Below, one piece after another: positions 18,035 to 26,539 of a DNA stretch of 64,000 nucleotides. The position numbers were made by a program, and so were the translations under genes. The notes below the pieces were generated by a model, which searched no databases, was not told where the DNA came from, and saw only the letters and a list, made by a program, of their open reading frames with translations. Source of the DNA: an uncultured Emticicia sp. Its GTDB lineage: Bacteria > Bacteroidota > Bacteroidia > Cytophagales > Spirosomataceae. Where the stretch lies: NCBI RefSeq assembly GCF_937903345.1, contig NZ_CALCZQ010000032.1:310001-374000 (forward strand). Direction: 5' to 3'. Within the stretch, counting starts at the first letter, position 1; each line of letters opens with the position of its first letter.

Positions 18035-19387
18035 TTACTTACTCAACATTAAGGCACTATCGTTAAGGGCAAATTTGTGTTTTTTAATTAAATTAATGAT
18101 TTCTGCACCTGCAAATAGTGTAGGGCCATAGCCATGTGCAGCATAGACATTCACTGGGCGATAATAATAAAATGCTGGCTCAAAACTCATTCCTGTACCT
18201 ACACACACGCCTTCTACTTGTCCCTTTTCAGTTACTTTGGTAGCTACTGCATTCCAACCTAGGAGAGCCATCGGGCCATATATTGCGGCATCGAGCCAAG
18301 CTTCGTTGATACCTTTGGCTATGCAATACGTATAAATGGCTGTTGCTGAGGTTTCTAAATAAGAATCGTTTTTATCGAGCAATTGATGCCAAAAACCTGT
18401 ACCTGTTTGGTATGAGGCCAAACCTTTGGCGTGGGCTTTGTAAAGTGCTAAAATTTCAGCACGACCTTTATGGTCTTTCGGTAAAATATCGAGCACTTCG
18501 GTTAGGGTTAGAATTGCCCAGCCGTTTGCTCTGCCCCAGTGAAATTCTGGGTGAGTTTCCATGCTTTCTACCCAGCCGTGCATAAAGATTCCCAAATCTT
18601 TATTAAACATTCGCTTCGAATACTGGAGGATTTGCTTCACGGCTTCGTCATAATATTTTTTGTTACCAGTATATTTTCCCATTTGAGCAAGTGCAGGGAC
18701 GCCCATAAACATATCATCAAGCCAAAGTGTATTTTTTAATGGACGATTTCGTGCCAGCGTTCCATCGGACAAGCGGTATTCTTTTGTTAAAATGTAATTG
18801 AGGTAATTATCAATCAATGGACGAATATTATCTTTAATTAAACCATCACGCAATGCTTTAATCATCGAAACCGACATCGCTCCACAATCATCTAAAGCGT
18901 GTGGTGCAATTACTTGACGCAGTGGCATTTCCGAACTAACTGGAAACCTAGATTTGATGATTGGCGTAAGTTCAGCTAAAAAATTGAGGCGTTGTGTGGT
19001 ATATTTAGCAAAACGTGGGTCACCAGTGGCTTTGCTTGCTGCCAACATAGCACCGTACGTTACACCCCACTCGTAGCTTGTTAGACTAAAATCCCCCCGG
19101 TAAACTGTTGAGTTTGTATCAATTTTCGAGAAATCTTTTATCTCTTCTTTCGTAGTTTTATTAATTACTCTTGTTGGCGTAGTGGCATCTAAATAACTAT
19201 GAATTCGGTTCAGTATTTGCGTAACCTCCTCAACTTTTGGGCTTTCATAAGGTGTTGGGTAATCGGGTTTTGCCGTGTGTAAAGATTCTGAATGCAAAGT
19301 TGAAGCGGGAGCTTGAATTTGTGCAACAGTAAGATTTGTTAAGTAAAAAAGAACTAAAACGAGTGATTTTTGAAATAATTTAATCAT
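18035..19387 (-). CDS. GH88/GH105 family glycosyl hydrolase
   Basis: This is a 450-residue secreted member of the same superfamily as its downstream neighbour but only distantly similar to it. A signal peptide ends after NLTVAQ. The alpha/alpha barrel shows the segments TSYEWGVTYGAMLAA, LDDCGAMSVSMIKAL, NTLWLDDMFMGVPALAQMGK (with the likely catalytic Asp pair), HWGRANGWAILTLTEVLDIL and LETSATAIYTYCIAKGIN. The expected activity is hydrolysis of unsaturated rhamnogalacturonan or related disaccharides in the periplasm. The gene starts 11 bases after rhaM, which fits release of L-rhamnose by this enzyme. Two different GH105-type enzymes in one operon suggest two substrate sizes or linkages. Confidence 0.88.
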   Translation of the reverse strand: MIKLFQKSLVLVLFYLTNLTVAQIQAPASTLHSESLHTAKPDYPTPYESPKVEEVTQILNRIHSYLDATTPTRVINKTTKEEIKDFSKIDTNSTVYRGDFSLTSYEWGVTYGAMLAASKATGDPRFAKYTTQRLNFLAELTPIIKSRFPVSSEMPLRQVIAPHALDDCGAMSVSMIKALRDGLIKDNIRPLIDNYLNYILTKEYRLSDGTLARNRPLKNTLWLDDMFMGVPALAQMGKYTGNKKYYDEAVKQILQYSKRMFNKDLGIFMHGWVESMETHPEFHWGRANGWAILTLTEVLDILPKDHKGRAEILALYKAHAKGLASYQTGTGFWHQLLDKNDSYLETSATAIYTYCIAKGINEAWLDAAIYGPMALLGWNAVATKVTEKGQVEGVCVGTGMSFEPAFYYYRPVNVYAAHGYGPTLFAGAEIINLIKKHKFALNDSALMLSK

Positions 19388-19398
19388 TAGGGTATTAA

Positions 19399-19713
19399 TT
19401 AAGCTAAATAGAAAACATCCTTTAAGTCAACACTAATAGGTGAGTTGTCGGTATTTGCGTCCATAATATCGGCCATGTATGCCCACCAACGCTTTGTAAT
19501 TGGATTGTTGGGAATTTGATGGAATTTCCCTAAATCTTCGACTTTTAATGTGCCGAAAAGAATATTGGTTTCTTCATCCAAAAAAATGGAGTAATCGCTG
19601 ACGGTTGCATCTTTTAACACTTGACCAAGCTCGGGCCATAGTTCGTCGTGTCGACGCTTGTATTCTTCTGCTTGTCCAGCATGAAGTTTCATTTTAAATC
19701 CTAAACGGTGCAT
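19399..19713 (-). CDS. rhaM: L-rhamnose mutarotase
   Basis: This 104-residue protein catalyses interconversion of alpha- and beta-L-rhamnopyranose. The length and residues match the family. Tyr18 and His22 in EEYKRRHDELWPEL are the known active-site pair, and the WWAYMADIMD segment (residues 76-85) supplies the aromatic pocket. It sits between GH39 and GH88 genes on the same strand, 11 bases upstream of the latter, which ties the cluster to rhamnose-containing glycans such as rhamnogalacturonan I. No rhamnose isomerase or kinase genes are in the window. Confidence 0.93.
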   Translation of the reverse strand: MHRLGFKMKLHAGQAEEYKRRHDELWPELGQVLKDATVSDYSIFLDEETNILFGTLKVEDLGKFHQIPNNPITKRWWAYMADIMDANTDNSPISVDLKDVFYLA

Positions 19714-19842
19714 ATACTTAATGAGTGAATGATAGAATGAGCGAATAAAAATTAAACTTTAATATGTCATAAGTTTCGAGGTTTTTTTTAATAAAATTAC
19801 CCCTTTAATACAAAATCTCTTTACTGTGCTTCACATGTTTTT

Positions 19843-21531
19843 TTACCAATCAAATTTGAGTAATGACACGCCTTGCCGTGGCAATGAAACATTGAGTTTT
19901 AATTCTCCATTGAAAGTTTTTACATAACTCGGCGAAGTCAATAATGTGAGTTGCCCAGCTTTTTCTAAAATAGCAATTTGTTCTTTTGTTGGATTTTCGG
20001 GCGAACCCATTTTCTTCCAAACTTCATACGAATTACTATTTTCGTTATCAATTCTGTAATGATGGAAATTGACTTGTTTTGTAGTAAAACCTTTTAAGTT
20101 TACTTCAATATTGGCATTTTCTGTCATTATATCGTCGTCGTGATAATGCCAAAGCATGACTGCCGCTGAACGGGGATCCTTACTAGCAAGGGCATCAATA
20201 TCGGCCTTTTTGCCACGCACACTTGAATCCCGAATCATCGTAAAATTATAATTTTGATTACCTTTTACTTCGGCACGTTTGCCTGACATCATGCCAAACA
20301 TTCTAAATACATTCAGTACTGGTTTGTCGATGCCATTGGTGGACATATCTCGAAAACCGTAGAAATACGGTTGATTTTCAAACTCAAAGGACCAACTTAC
20401 CGCTCCTAATAGATTTGCTTTGAAATAATCTGCCAAAGCGTATTTTCTGGCAAAAGAGGCGGCAGTATAACTCGAATACATCGTGCCGTTTCGATAGGCA
20501 TTTTGAGGATTGGTTTTCATGCCACAAGCAGCACAACCTTCTGGATCAGACTCGCCAATGATAATCGGTAAATTCTTGAATTTAGGAAAAGAAGTGACAA
20601 TTTTGAATCCTTCCGAAATATCTCTTAGCTGAGTTCCCATGTTCATTTGTACATGTCCATTCACAACTTTTGGCGAACCTTTTGCATGAAAACTAATAAA
20701 ATCAAGTGGCGAACCAATTTTTCCAGTTACATAGTTAGTGCCTGATAGACAGTGATTTAAGAAAAATCTCAAATAGTCACCAGCCTTTAGCCAACTCGGG
20801 CCTGTGGTTTCTGGGCCGCCCATTTTGATGGTTGGCAATGCTCGCTTAGCAGCATCGGCTGTGTAGTCGTAGAGTTTACAATATTCTTCAACTGTTCCGC
20901 TCCAATAACCAATATTGGGTTCGTTCCAAAGTTCCCAATACCACGATTCTACTTCGGTTTTACCATATCTTGCTACCGAATGTTTCACCCATTCATATAC
21001 CAAATCTGCCCATTTTTTATAGCTTTTGGGAGGATAGGTCCAACCAGTATAAACTTTATCATAAGGCATTCCAGGCTGCCAATGATGCTCATAAGGTTGC
21101 GGTTTTGTTGAAAGTGCTTCGGGCATAAAGCTAAATTGAGCCAAAGGCTTGATACCACGTTGTAAATAAGTATCAAAAATTTTGTCAATAATTGTCCAGT
21201 CGTAAATGGGATTTCCGTTGGTATCTTCGGTGTAAACATTGGTCGAACCCCACTTCAAATTAAGTGTATCGTGTCCAGAAGTCAATAAATTATGAGCTCG
21301 AAAATAGATAGGTACTGGACTCATGGTCGATAGCTCAGAAAGTAGCTTTTTACCATCTTTCATGTAAGCATAGTTGGGTTCGTCTGCTCCAAAAAATGCC
21401 CAAAAGGGGTACATTTCGCCAATATTTTTATTGAAATCAATATTTATTTTAGTTGTTTCAATTGCATCTTTTTGGGCGAAACTTTGCAATGAAACAAAAA
21501 TTAATAAAAGAGAGTAGAATGCCTTTTTCAA
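19843..21531 (-). CDS. GH39 family glycoside hydrolase (beta-xylosidase-like)
   Basis: This is a 562-residue secreted glycosidase with a signal peptide ending in LQSFAQ. The clan A (beta/alpha)8 barrel shows the acid/base Glu204 in WELWNEPN and the probable nucleophile Glu327 in PIIIGESDPEGC. Both positions fit GH39. A C-terminal beta domain follows from about residue 430. GH39 includes beta-xylosidases, alpha-L-iduronidases and arabinobiosidases, so the exact substrate is open. The start used is a TTG (21529-21531). No in-frame ATG gives an equally clean signal peptide. It is the first gene of the GH39-rhaM-GH88-GH105 run, 129 bases ahead of rhaM. The end of the decayed transposase lies only 36 bases upstream of it. 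Confidence 0.85.
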   Translation of the reverse strand: MKKAFYSLLLIFVSLQSFAQKDAIETTKINIDFNKNIGEMYPFWAFFGADEPNYAYMKDGKKLLSELSTMSPVPIYFRAHNLLTSGHDTLNLKWGSTNVYTEDTNGNPIYDWTIIDKIFDTYLQRGIKPLAQFSFMPEALSTKPQPYEHHWQPGMPYDKVYTGWTYPPKSYKKWADLVYEWVKHSVARYGKTEVESWYWELWNEPNIGYWSGTVEEYCKLYDYTADAAKRALPTIKMGGPETTGPSWLKAGDYLRFFLNHCLSGTNYVTGKIGSPLDFISFHAKGSPKVVNGHVQMNMGTQLRDISEGFKIVTSFPKFKNLPIIIGESDPEGCAACGMKTNPQNAYRNGTMYSSYTAASFARKYALADYFKANLLGAVSWSFEFENQPYFYGFRDMSTNGIDKPVLNVFRMFGMMSGKRAEVKGNQNYNFTMIRDSSVRGKKADIDALASKDPRSAAVMLWHYHDDDIMTENANIEVNLKGFTTKQVNFHHYRIDNENSNSYEVWKKMGSPENPTKEQIAILEKAGQLTLLTSPSYVKTFNGELKLNVSLPRQGVSLLKFDW

Positions 21532-21567
21532 TGTATGTTTGGTTGAATAGTTTTATAATTGGACCTA

Positions 21568-22028
21568 TTAAATTAAATCTATAAAATTGTATCGTTCATC
21601 ATAGGGGATTTTAAATTTTTGCAAAATTGATAAATACTCCTCTTTAAAGGTTCGTTTTTATGATGTTCTTCTTGATTTTGGATATACTTATAAAAAGCAT
21701 CAATTTGAGATTGCCTCTATGAAAATACCCCATAGCCTTCTTGCCACTTGAAACGCTTATTTGTTAGAGAATGGTCATTGATAAACCTTGAAGATTTGGA
21801 TTTCACCGATTTCATCAATTCCGAAATTGCAACCGTTGGTTTTAAACCCAAAAAGCAATGTACATGGTCTGTTACACCATTAACAATTATTGTTTTAAAG
21901 CCAGACTCGTTGATTAGATTACCAATCACACCAAACAAATCTTTTTGCCACGTTTTATCAATCATCACTCTAGGGTATTTTACTGCAAAAACAGCTTGTA
22001 GGTAGATTTCGTGATAGGTGTTTGTCAT
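21568..22028 (-). pseudogene. REP-associated tyrosine transposase (IS200/IS605-like, Y1 family), inactivated
   Basis: The readable 103 residues match Y1/HUH transposases of the REP-associated (RAYT) branch. The HUH motif is in VTDHVHCFLGL and is followed by SSRFINDH and FKWQEGYGVFS. Translation then hits TAG at 21717-21719. Reading on in the same frame gives RQSQIDAFYKYIQNQEEHH, which carries the expected catalytic Tyr region beyond the stop. Near 21642-21647 a one-base deletion shifts the frame. The other frame then gives EEYLSILQKFKIPYDERYNF up to TAA at 21568-21570. Full-length relatives have about 150 residues and this exact tail. Two independent lesions mean it is decayed, unless both are sequencing errors. 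Hairpin repeats lie directly upstream of its start (22053-22241). Confidence 0.85.
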
Positions 22029-22052
22029 TTTTTGTCGTTTTTATATGGGGTC

Positions 22053-22241
22053 GAGTCTCCGGCTTTTTTTTGTTTAATTTTCACGTTTTTCGGTGGGTTA
22101 AAATTCACCCTTATAAGATTGGTCATTCCTTTGCAACTTACCTACATTCCTTTTTTTTAGAGCCGTAGGCTCGAATTATATTGTAGCCACGGATTTTAAT
22201 CCGTGGTAATTGAGCATCAGAAAAACAAGAGCCATGGGCTC
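22053..22241. repeat. Cluster of REP-like hairpins upstream of the transposase
   Basis: Three strong and two weak palindromes sit in 190 bases. They are GAGCC-GTA-GGCTC at 22160-22172, CCACGGATT-TT-AATCCGTGG at 22187-22206 (9-bp stem) and GAGCC-ATG-GGCTC at 22229-22241. Weaker ones are at 22053-22065 (with wobble pairs) and 22095-22110 (one mismatch). The two GAGCC/GGCTC units share stem and loop size. Such units are the known substrates of RAYT proteins, and their position next to the transposase supports that reading. Confidence 0.7.
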
Positions 22242-22256
22242 GACACATATAATTTA

Positions 22257-23189
22257 TTATTTCATCAACCTCTCAAAAACCGCCTCAGAAACCTTAAATA
22301 CAGTTCCGTGACGCAAGCCTTTCGGAAAACTTACTTTATCAGAAATATCCTCCCAATTTTTCATGTCTTTTGAGCGAATCGCACCATATTTATGGTCACG
22401 ATATTTATCAAAATAGACATATACATATTCTCCAATACGAATCGAAGTTGGCCCTTCTGCCCAATATTTACCAGTTATTGGCTCGGAAACCTTATCTACA
22501 GCAAACGAACTGGCTTTGTCTGATTTTATGATTCGAATATTCTTTTGTGGAGGATTCGGATTTTCGTTTTTGATAAACATAAAATAGCTTTTTCCATCTT
22601 TCAAAATAGTAGCATCAATGGTACTAAAATCTGGATTAAAAAATATCTTTGTTGAACTAAAAGTCTTAAAATCAGGAGTTTGGGTATAATAAATTCTGTG
22701 ATTTAAACCTTTTTCTTTTTCCGAATCAGCTACATCGCTGTGTCTTCCTGGAATGGTTGATGCCCAAAAAATGAGGTAGTTTTTCATTTTATCGTCATAA
22801 AAAAGTTCGGGAGCCCAAGAGTTTTTGGCAGTGGGTTCGTGTTCCATTACAGGAATGGATTTTTGTTCCGACCAATTGATTAAATCTTTTGAAGAAGCAT
22901 AGCCAATGATTTGGTCGTGCCAACCGCTCGTCCATACCATCTGAAAAGTACCATCAGGTGATTGAATGATACAAGGGTCACGCATCAATTTGTCTTTTCC
23001 AATTTCGGGTTTTAGGAAAGATTTTCCGTCGTTAATGCTTTCCCATTTTAGTCCATCTTTACTATATGCAAAGTGCAAACCATCTTGACCGTTATCAACA
23101 AAATATGAAAAAAGATAAACGTCTTTTTGAGCGAAAACAAAATTTGAAAAAAAAAGCAGGATGAAACCTATCATTCTTGCTGTGGTCAT
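22257..23189 (-). CDS. GH43-like five-bladed propeller glycosidase, secreted
   Basis: This is a 310-residue protein with a signal peptide and a GH43/clan F-type propeller. The likely catalytic acids are Asp in KLMRDPCIIQSPDGTF (base), Asp in STIDATILKDGKSYFMF or the SWAPELFYDD segment (pKa modulator) and Glu in KYWAEGPTSIRIGEYVYVYF (general acid). The repeated YSKDGLKWE and SSKDLINWS blades are typical of the fold. Related proteins are annotated as arabinosidases or beta-galactosidases of uncharacterised GH43 subfamilies. The ATG at 23174 (MIGFILLFF) would give a shorter and equally good signal peptide. It may have been part of the GH39 cluster before the transposase and hairpins came between them. 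Confidence 0.75.
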   Translation of the reverse strand: MTTARMIGFILLFFSNFVFAQKDVYLFSYFVDNGQDGLHFAYSKDGLKWESINDGKSFLKPEIGKDKLMRDPCIIQSPDGTFQMVWTSGWHDQIIGYASSKDLINWSEQKSIPVMEHEPTAKNSWAPELFYDDKMKNYLIFWASTIPGRHSDVADSEKEKGLNHRIYYTQTPDFKTFSSTKIFFNPDFSTIDATILKDGKSYFMFIKNENPNPPQKNIRIIKSDKASSFAVDKVSEPITGKYWAEGPTSIRIGEYVYVYFDKYRDHKYGAIRSKDMKNWEDISDKVSFPKGLRHGTVFKVSEAVFERLMK

Positions 23190-23320
23190 GCTGTAATTGG
23201 TTGAATGTTTTAAAGTATAAAGATTCTAAAATTACCTCGATTTTTGCAATAAACCAATAATATTTATGGCTAATTTTATGCAAACGTTTTCGGTAACATT
23301 CCCAAAATCATGTAATTAAA

Positions 23321-23351
23321 AAAGCTTTGATATATTTCTTACCAAAGCTTT
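23321..23351 (-). terminator. Probable terminator after the BNR-repeat gene
   Basis: AAAGCTTTG (23321-23329) pairs with CAAAGCTTT (23343-23351) around a 13-base loop, with an A-rich flank on the distal side for the minus strand. It lies 26 bases beyond the stop of the 1031-residue gene. Confidence 0.55.
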
Positions 23352-23377
23352 AAAATAGATATATTTTGTATTTTGCA

Positions 23378-26300
23378 TTAATTGACAAACAAAGTGCCTT
23401 TTTCTCGTGCCATTTGATTGATTTTAATTAAATTATTATCAATACAATTTCTCAACTTTATTATTTCTTTATCAACCTCTTGAGTCAATTTGTCTCGTAC
23501 TTCTTCACCTTGCTTTGTTGGCCTAAAATCGCCTTGGGCTTGTTCGTACATTAAATGAGCAAGACGGTTATTAAGCTTTATTCCATAATTGATAGGGTCT
23601 TGCACACTGCTATTTTTGGTTTGGTGAATATCGTTTTCTATCGTTTTTAGTTCACCTTCAAACTTCTTGATAGCTTCATTGATATCCTTGTTTTTGGGGT
23701 CTTCGCCCATTTTATTTTTTAGATAAGTTAGATCTTCCTTTATTTTACGGATATTGATAATGCCTTCATTTACCTCCGTTACTTTGTTGCGAACTTTCAT
23801 CAAGAAATCAAATTGTGCTTGAAAATCTTCCTGTGTTGTTTTTATACGTGGGTCTTTAATAATCTCAAATTCTTGTGTTTGTGATTGTCCATTTACCGTA
23901 AGTCTCACTTGATATTTACCAGGCACGGCCTTTGGGCCTTGATTTGGCGAACCATAAAATACCATACCGGGGAAGGTTTTATACCCTGGGTAACGCATAT
24001 CCCAAACAAAGCGACCGCCGCCAGTTTTTGTTATTAATAAATTGGCTTTTTCCTTTGCTTTGTTGCTAAACGTGCGAATAGTATCACCATTACTCTCTAA
24101 AATATCAATTTTTACTTCTGTTTTTTCGTCATATTTTTTAATAAAATAATGAATCATTACGCCGTTAGGATGGTTTTGTCCTTCCATATTCGCATCTCTT
24201 CGGTTGCTTCCTGCCATGCGATATGTAGTCATGGGTTTATACAAAATGATTTCTTTTGCTGCATTATCACTATTAATTTGATGAAAAGGAGTAAGGTCGT
24301 CAATGAGCCAAAAACTGCGACCATGTGTAGCAGCAACTAGATTGTCATTTTTTACAGCCAGATCGTGTATCGGAACTGGCGGTAGATTGAGTTGCATTTT
24401 TTGCCAGTTTTCACCATCATCAAACGAAATCCAAACACCTTTTTCGGTTCCTGCATAAAGTAAACCTTGACGTTTTGGATCAGCTCTTACTACTCTTACG
24501 AACTCTTCTTTCGGAATATTTTTTGTAATAATTGTCCAAGTTTTACCATAATCTAAAGTTTTGTAGATATATGGCGTATAATCGCCAAATTTATAAGAGG
24601 TAGCGGCAATGTAAGCCCCACCTTTCACAAATGGATTTACCTCAACTGCATTTATCATGTTAAATTTGGGCGACATTGGCGGTGTAACATTTTTCCAGTT
24701 TTTTCCTGCATCCGTACTAACATTTACATAACCATCATCAGAACCCGTCCAAATTTCACCTTCAGTATAGGGCGATTCAGTGGCTGCAAAAATATTGGCA
24801 TAGTACTCTGCTCCGGTATTATCTTGCGTGATTGGTCCTCCTGATGATTTGATAGTTTCGGGTTCGCCTCTTGTCAAATCTGGACTAACTACCTCCCAAC
24901 TTTCACCACCATTATAACTTACATGAAGATAGTTTGAACAAGCATACAGTTTTTTAGGATTATGTGGACTAAAAAACACTGGATAATTCCAGTTGAATCT
25001 GTATTTCATCACTTCTGCACCTGAACCAGCAGGAAGGTCGGGATAGACATTTGTTGAGCGTTCTTGTCCAGTGGCTAAATCTTGCATGGTCATGTAGCCT
25101 TTGTAATCTCCACCAAAAACTACATCATCGTTGAGTGGGTCAGGAGCTAAATGGGCACTTTCACCAATAGATAAAGCATCCCAATCTTTTTCTGTAATAG
25201 CGTTTCCGCCTGTACGATGCGGAATTCGGATGCTTGAATTATCTTGTTGAGCTCCATAAATACGATAAGGAAAATGATTATCAGTTGATACACGATAAAA
25301 TTGTGCTGTTGGTTGATTGTGGTAAGTTGTCCAATTATTGCCGCCGTCGTTTGATACTTGAGCACCGCCATCATCACCAATTATCATTCGTTGATTATTA
25401 TCTGGGTCAATCCAAAGGTCGTGGTGGTCGCCGTGCGGAGCATTTTTCAATTCAAAAGTTTTGCCACCGTCTTTCGAGATTCCATAACTAACATTCATTA
25501 CATAAACCAAATCTTCATTTTGAGAATCGGCATAAATTCGGCAATAATACCACGCTCTTTGCAATAAGGCACGATCTTGGTTGATTTTTGTCCAAGTTTT
25601 ACCCGCATCATCTGAGCGATAAACCCCGCCTGCTTCTTGGTTTTCGATAATTGCCCATACACGATTGGAGTTTTTGGGTGAAATCGTTACACCAATAATG
25701 CCATTGACACCTTTTGGCATGCCATTTTTGTCCGAAAGGTTTTCCCAACTATCGCCACCATCGGTGCTTTTCCAAAGTTTAGAATCAGGCCCACCGCTAT
25801 CCATTCGATAGCCATTGCGAGACATATTCCAAGTGCTGGCATACATAATACGAGGATTATTTGGGTCGAGTATTAAATCAGCTGCACCTGCTTTGTCATT
25901 GATATATAAAATTTTTTTCCAAGTTTGCCCGCCATCACTGCTACGAAAAATACCTCTTGTTTCGTTCGGTTTCCATAAATTCCCCATGGCAGCCACATAA
26001 ACCAAGTCTGGATTTTTTGGATGAATACGAATGCGAGAAATATGTTTTGAATCAGGCAAGCCAATATTTTTCCAAGTTGTGCCTGCATCAGTTGATTTCC
26101 ATAAACCTGAACCAGCCGCAACGTTATTACGTAAAGTTTGCTCGCCTTCGCCCACAAAAATCACATTTGGGTCGCTTTCAGCAACGGCAATTGCACCGAT
26201 TGTTCCACCAAAATAATTGTCTGAAATGTTTCCCCAAGTTTGGCCTGCATCGTTACTACGCCAAACGCCACCACCAACCGCACCAAAGTAATAAAGGTTT

Positions 26301-26473
26301 GGCTTGTCTTTTACACCAGTAACCGTGCAAGAACGTCCGCCACGAAATGGCCCAAGTTCTCGCCATTTGACACCCTCATAAAGAGTGGGGTCGAAGTTAG
26401 GTTTTGTTTGTTGTGCAAAGGTGAAATTGCTCAGTAAGTGCAAAAAGAGTAGGTAATGAATAGTTTTTTTCAT
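23378..26473 (-). CDS. Secreted BNR/sortilin-like beta-propeller protein
   Basis: This is a 1031-residue exported protein starting at ATG 26473 (MKKTIHYLLFLHLLSNFTFAQ). The upstream start at 26524 would hide the signal peptide. It contains about eleven Asp-box motifs of the form S-x-D-x-G-x-T-W (for example SNDAGQTW, STDAGTTW, SSDGGQTW, STDGGDSW, SDDAGKTW and SFDDGENW) over residues ~50-720. These make one or two large propellers of the VPS10/xyloglucanase-like type. A C-terminal region of ~300 residues has a beta domain (FVWDMRYPGYKTFPGM) and a helical tail. Proteins of this kind are common in Bacteroidota and usually lack proven activity. They are often called glycosyl hydrolases by propeller similarity alone. 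It lies 66 bases downstream of the hydrolase gene, probably in the same transcript. Confidence 0.8.
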   Translation of the reverse strand: MKKTIHYLLFLHLLSNFTFAQQTKPNFDPTLYEGVKWRELGPFRGGRSCTVTGVKDKPNLYYFGAVGGGVWRSNDAGQTWGNISDNYFGGTIGAIAVAESDPNVIFVGEGEQTLRNNVAAGSGLWKSTDAGTTWKNIGLPDSKHISRIRIHPKNPDLVYVAAMGNLWKPNETRGIFRSSDGGQTWKKILYINDKAGAADLILDPNNPRIMYASTWNMSRNGYRMDSGGPDSKLWKSTDGGDSWENLSDKNGMPKGVNGIIGVTISPKNSNRVWAIIENQEAGGVYRSDDAGKTWTKINQDRALLQRAWYYCRIYADSQNEDLVYVMNVSYGISKDGGKTFELKNAPHGDHHDLWIDPDNNQRMIIGDDGGAQVSNDGGNNWTTYHNQPTAQFYRVSTDNHFPYRIYGAQQDNSSIRIPHRTGGNAITEKDWDALSIGESAHLAPDPLNDDVVFGGDYKGYMTMQDLATGQERSTNVYPDLPAGSGAEVMKYRFNWNYPVFFSPHNPKKLYACSNYLHVSYNGGESWEVVSPDLTRGEPETIKSSGGPITQDNTGAEYYANIFAATESPYTEGEIWTGSDDGYVNVSTDAGKNWKNVTPPMSPKFNMINAVEVNPFVKGGAYIAATSYKFGDYTPYIYKTLDYGKTWTIITKNIPKEEFVRVVRADPKRQGLLYAGTEKGVWISFDDGENWQKMQLNLPPVPIHDLAVKNDNLVAATHGRSFWLIDDLTPFHQINSDNAAKEIILYKPMTTYRMAGSNRRDANMEGQNHPNGVMIHYFIKKYDEKTEVKIDILESNGDTIRTFSNKAKEKANLLITKTGGGRFVWDMRYPGYKTFPGMVFYGSPNQGPKAVPGKYQVRLTVNGQSQTQEFEIIKDPRIKTTQEDFQAQFDFLMKVRNKVTEVNEGIINIRKIKEDLTYLKNKMGEDPKNKDINEAIKKFEGELKTIENDIHQTKNSSVQDPINYGIKLNNRLAHLMYEQAQGDFRPTKQGEEVRDKLTQEVDKEIIKLRNCIDNNLIKINQMAREKGTLFVN

Positions 26474-26539
26474 CACATTGAAGTTTAGTTTAGGTTTGTT
26501 GATTTGGCCAGTTTTGAAAAGCAATTTACGAAATCATTT

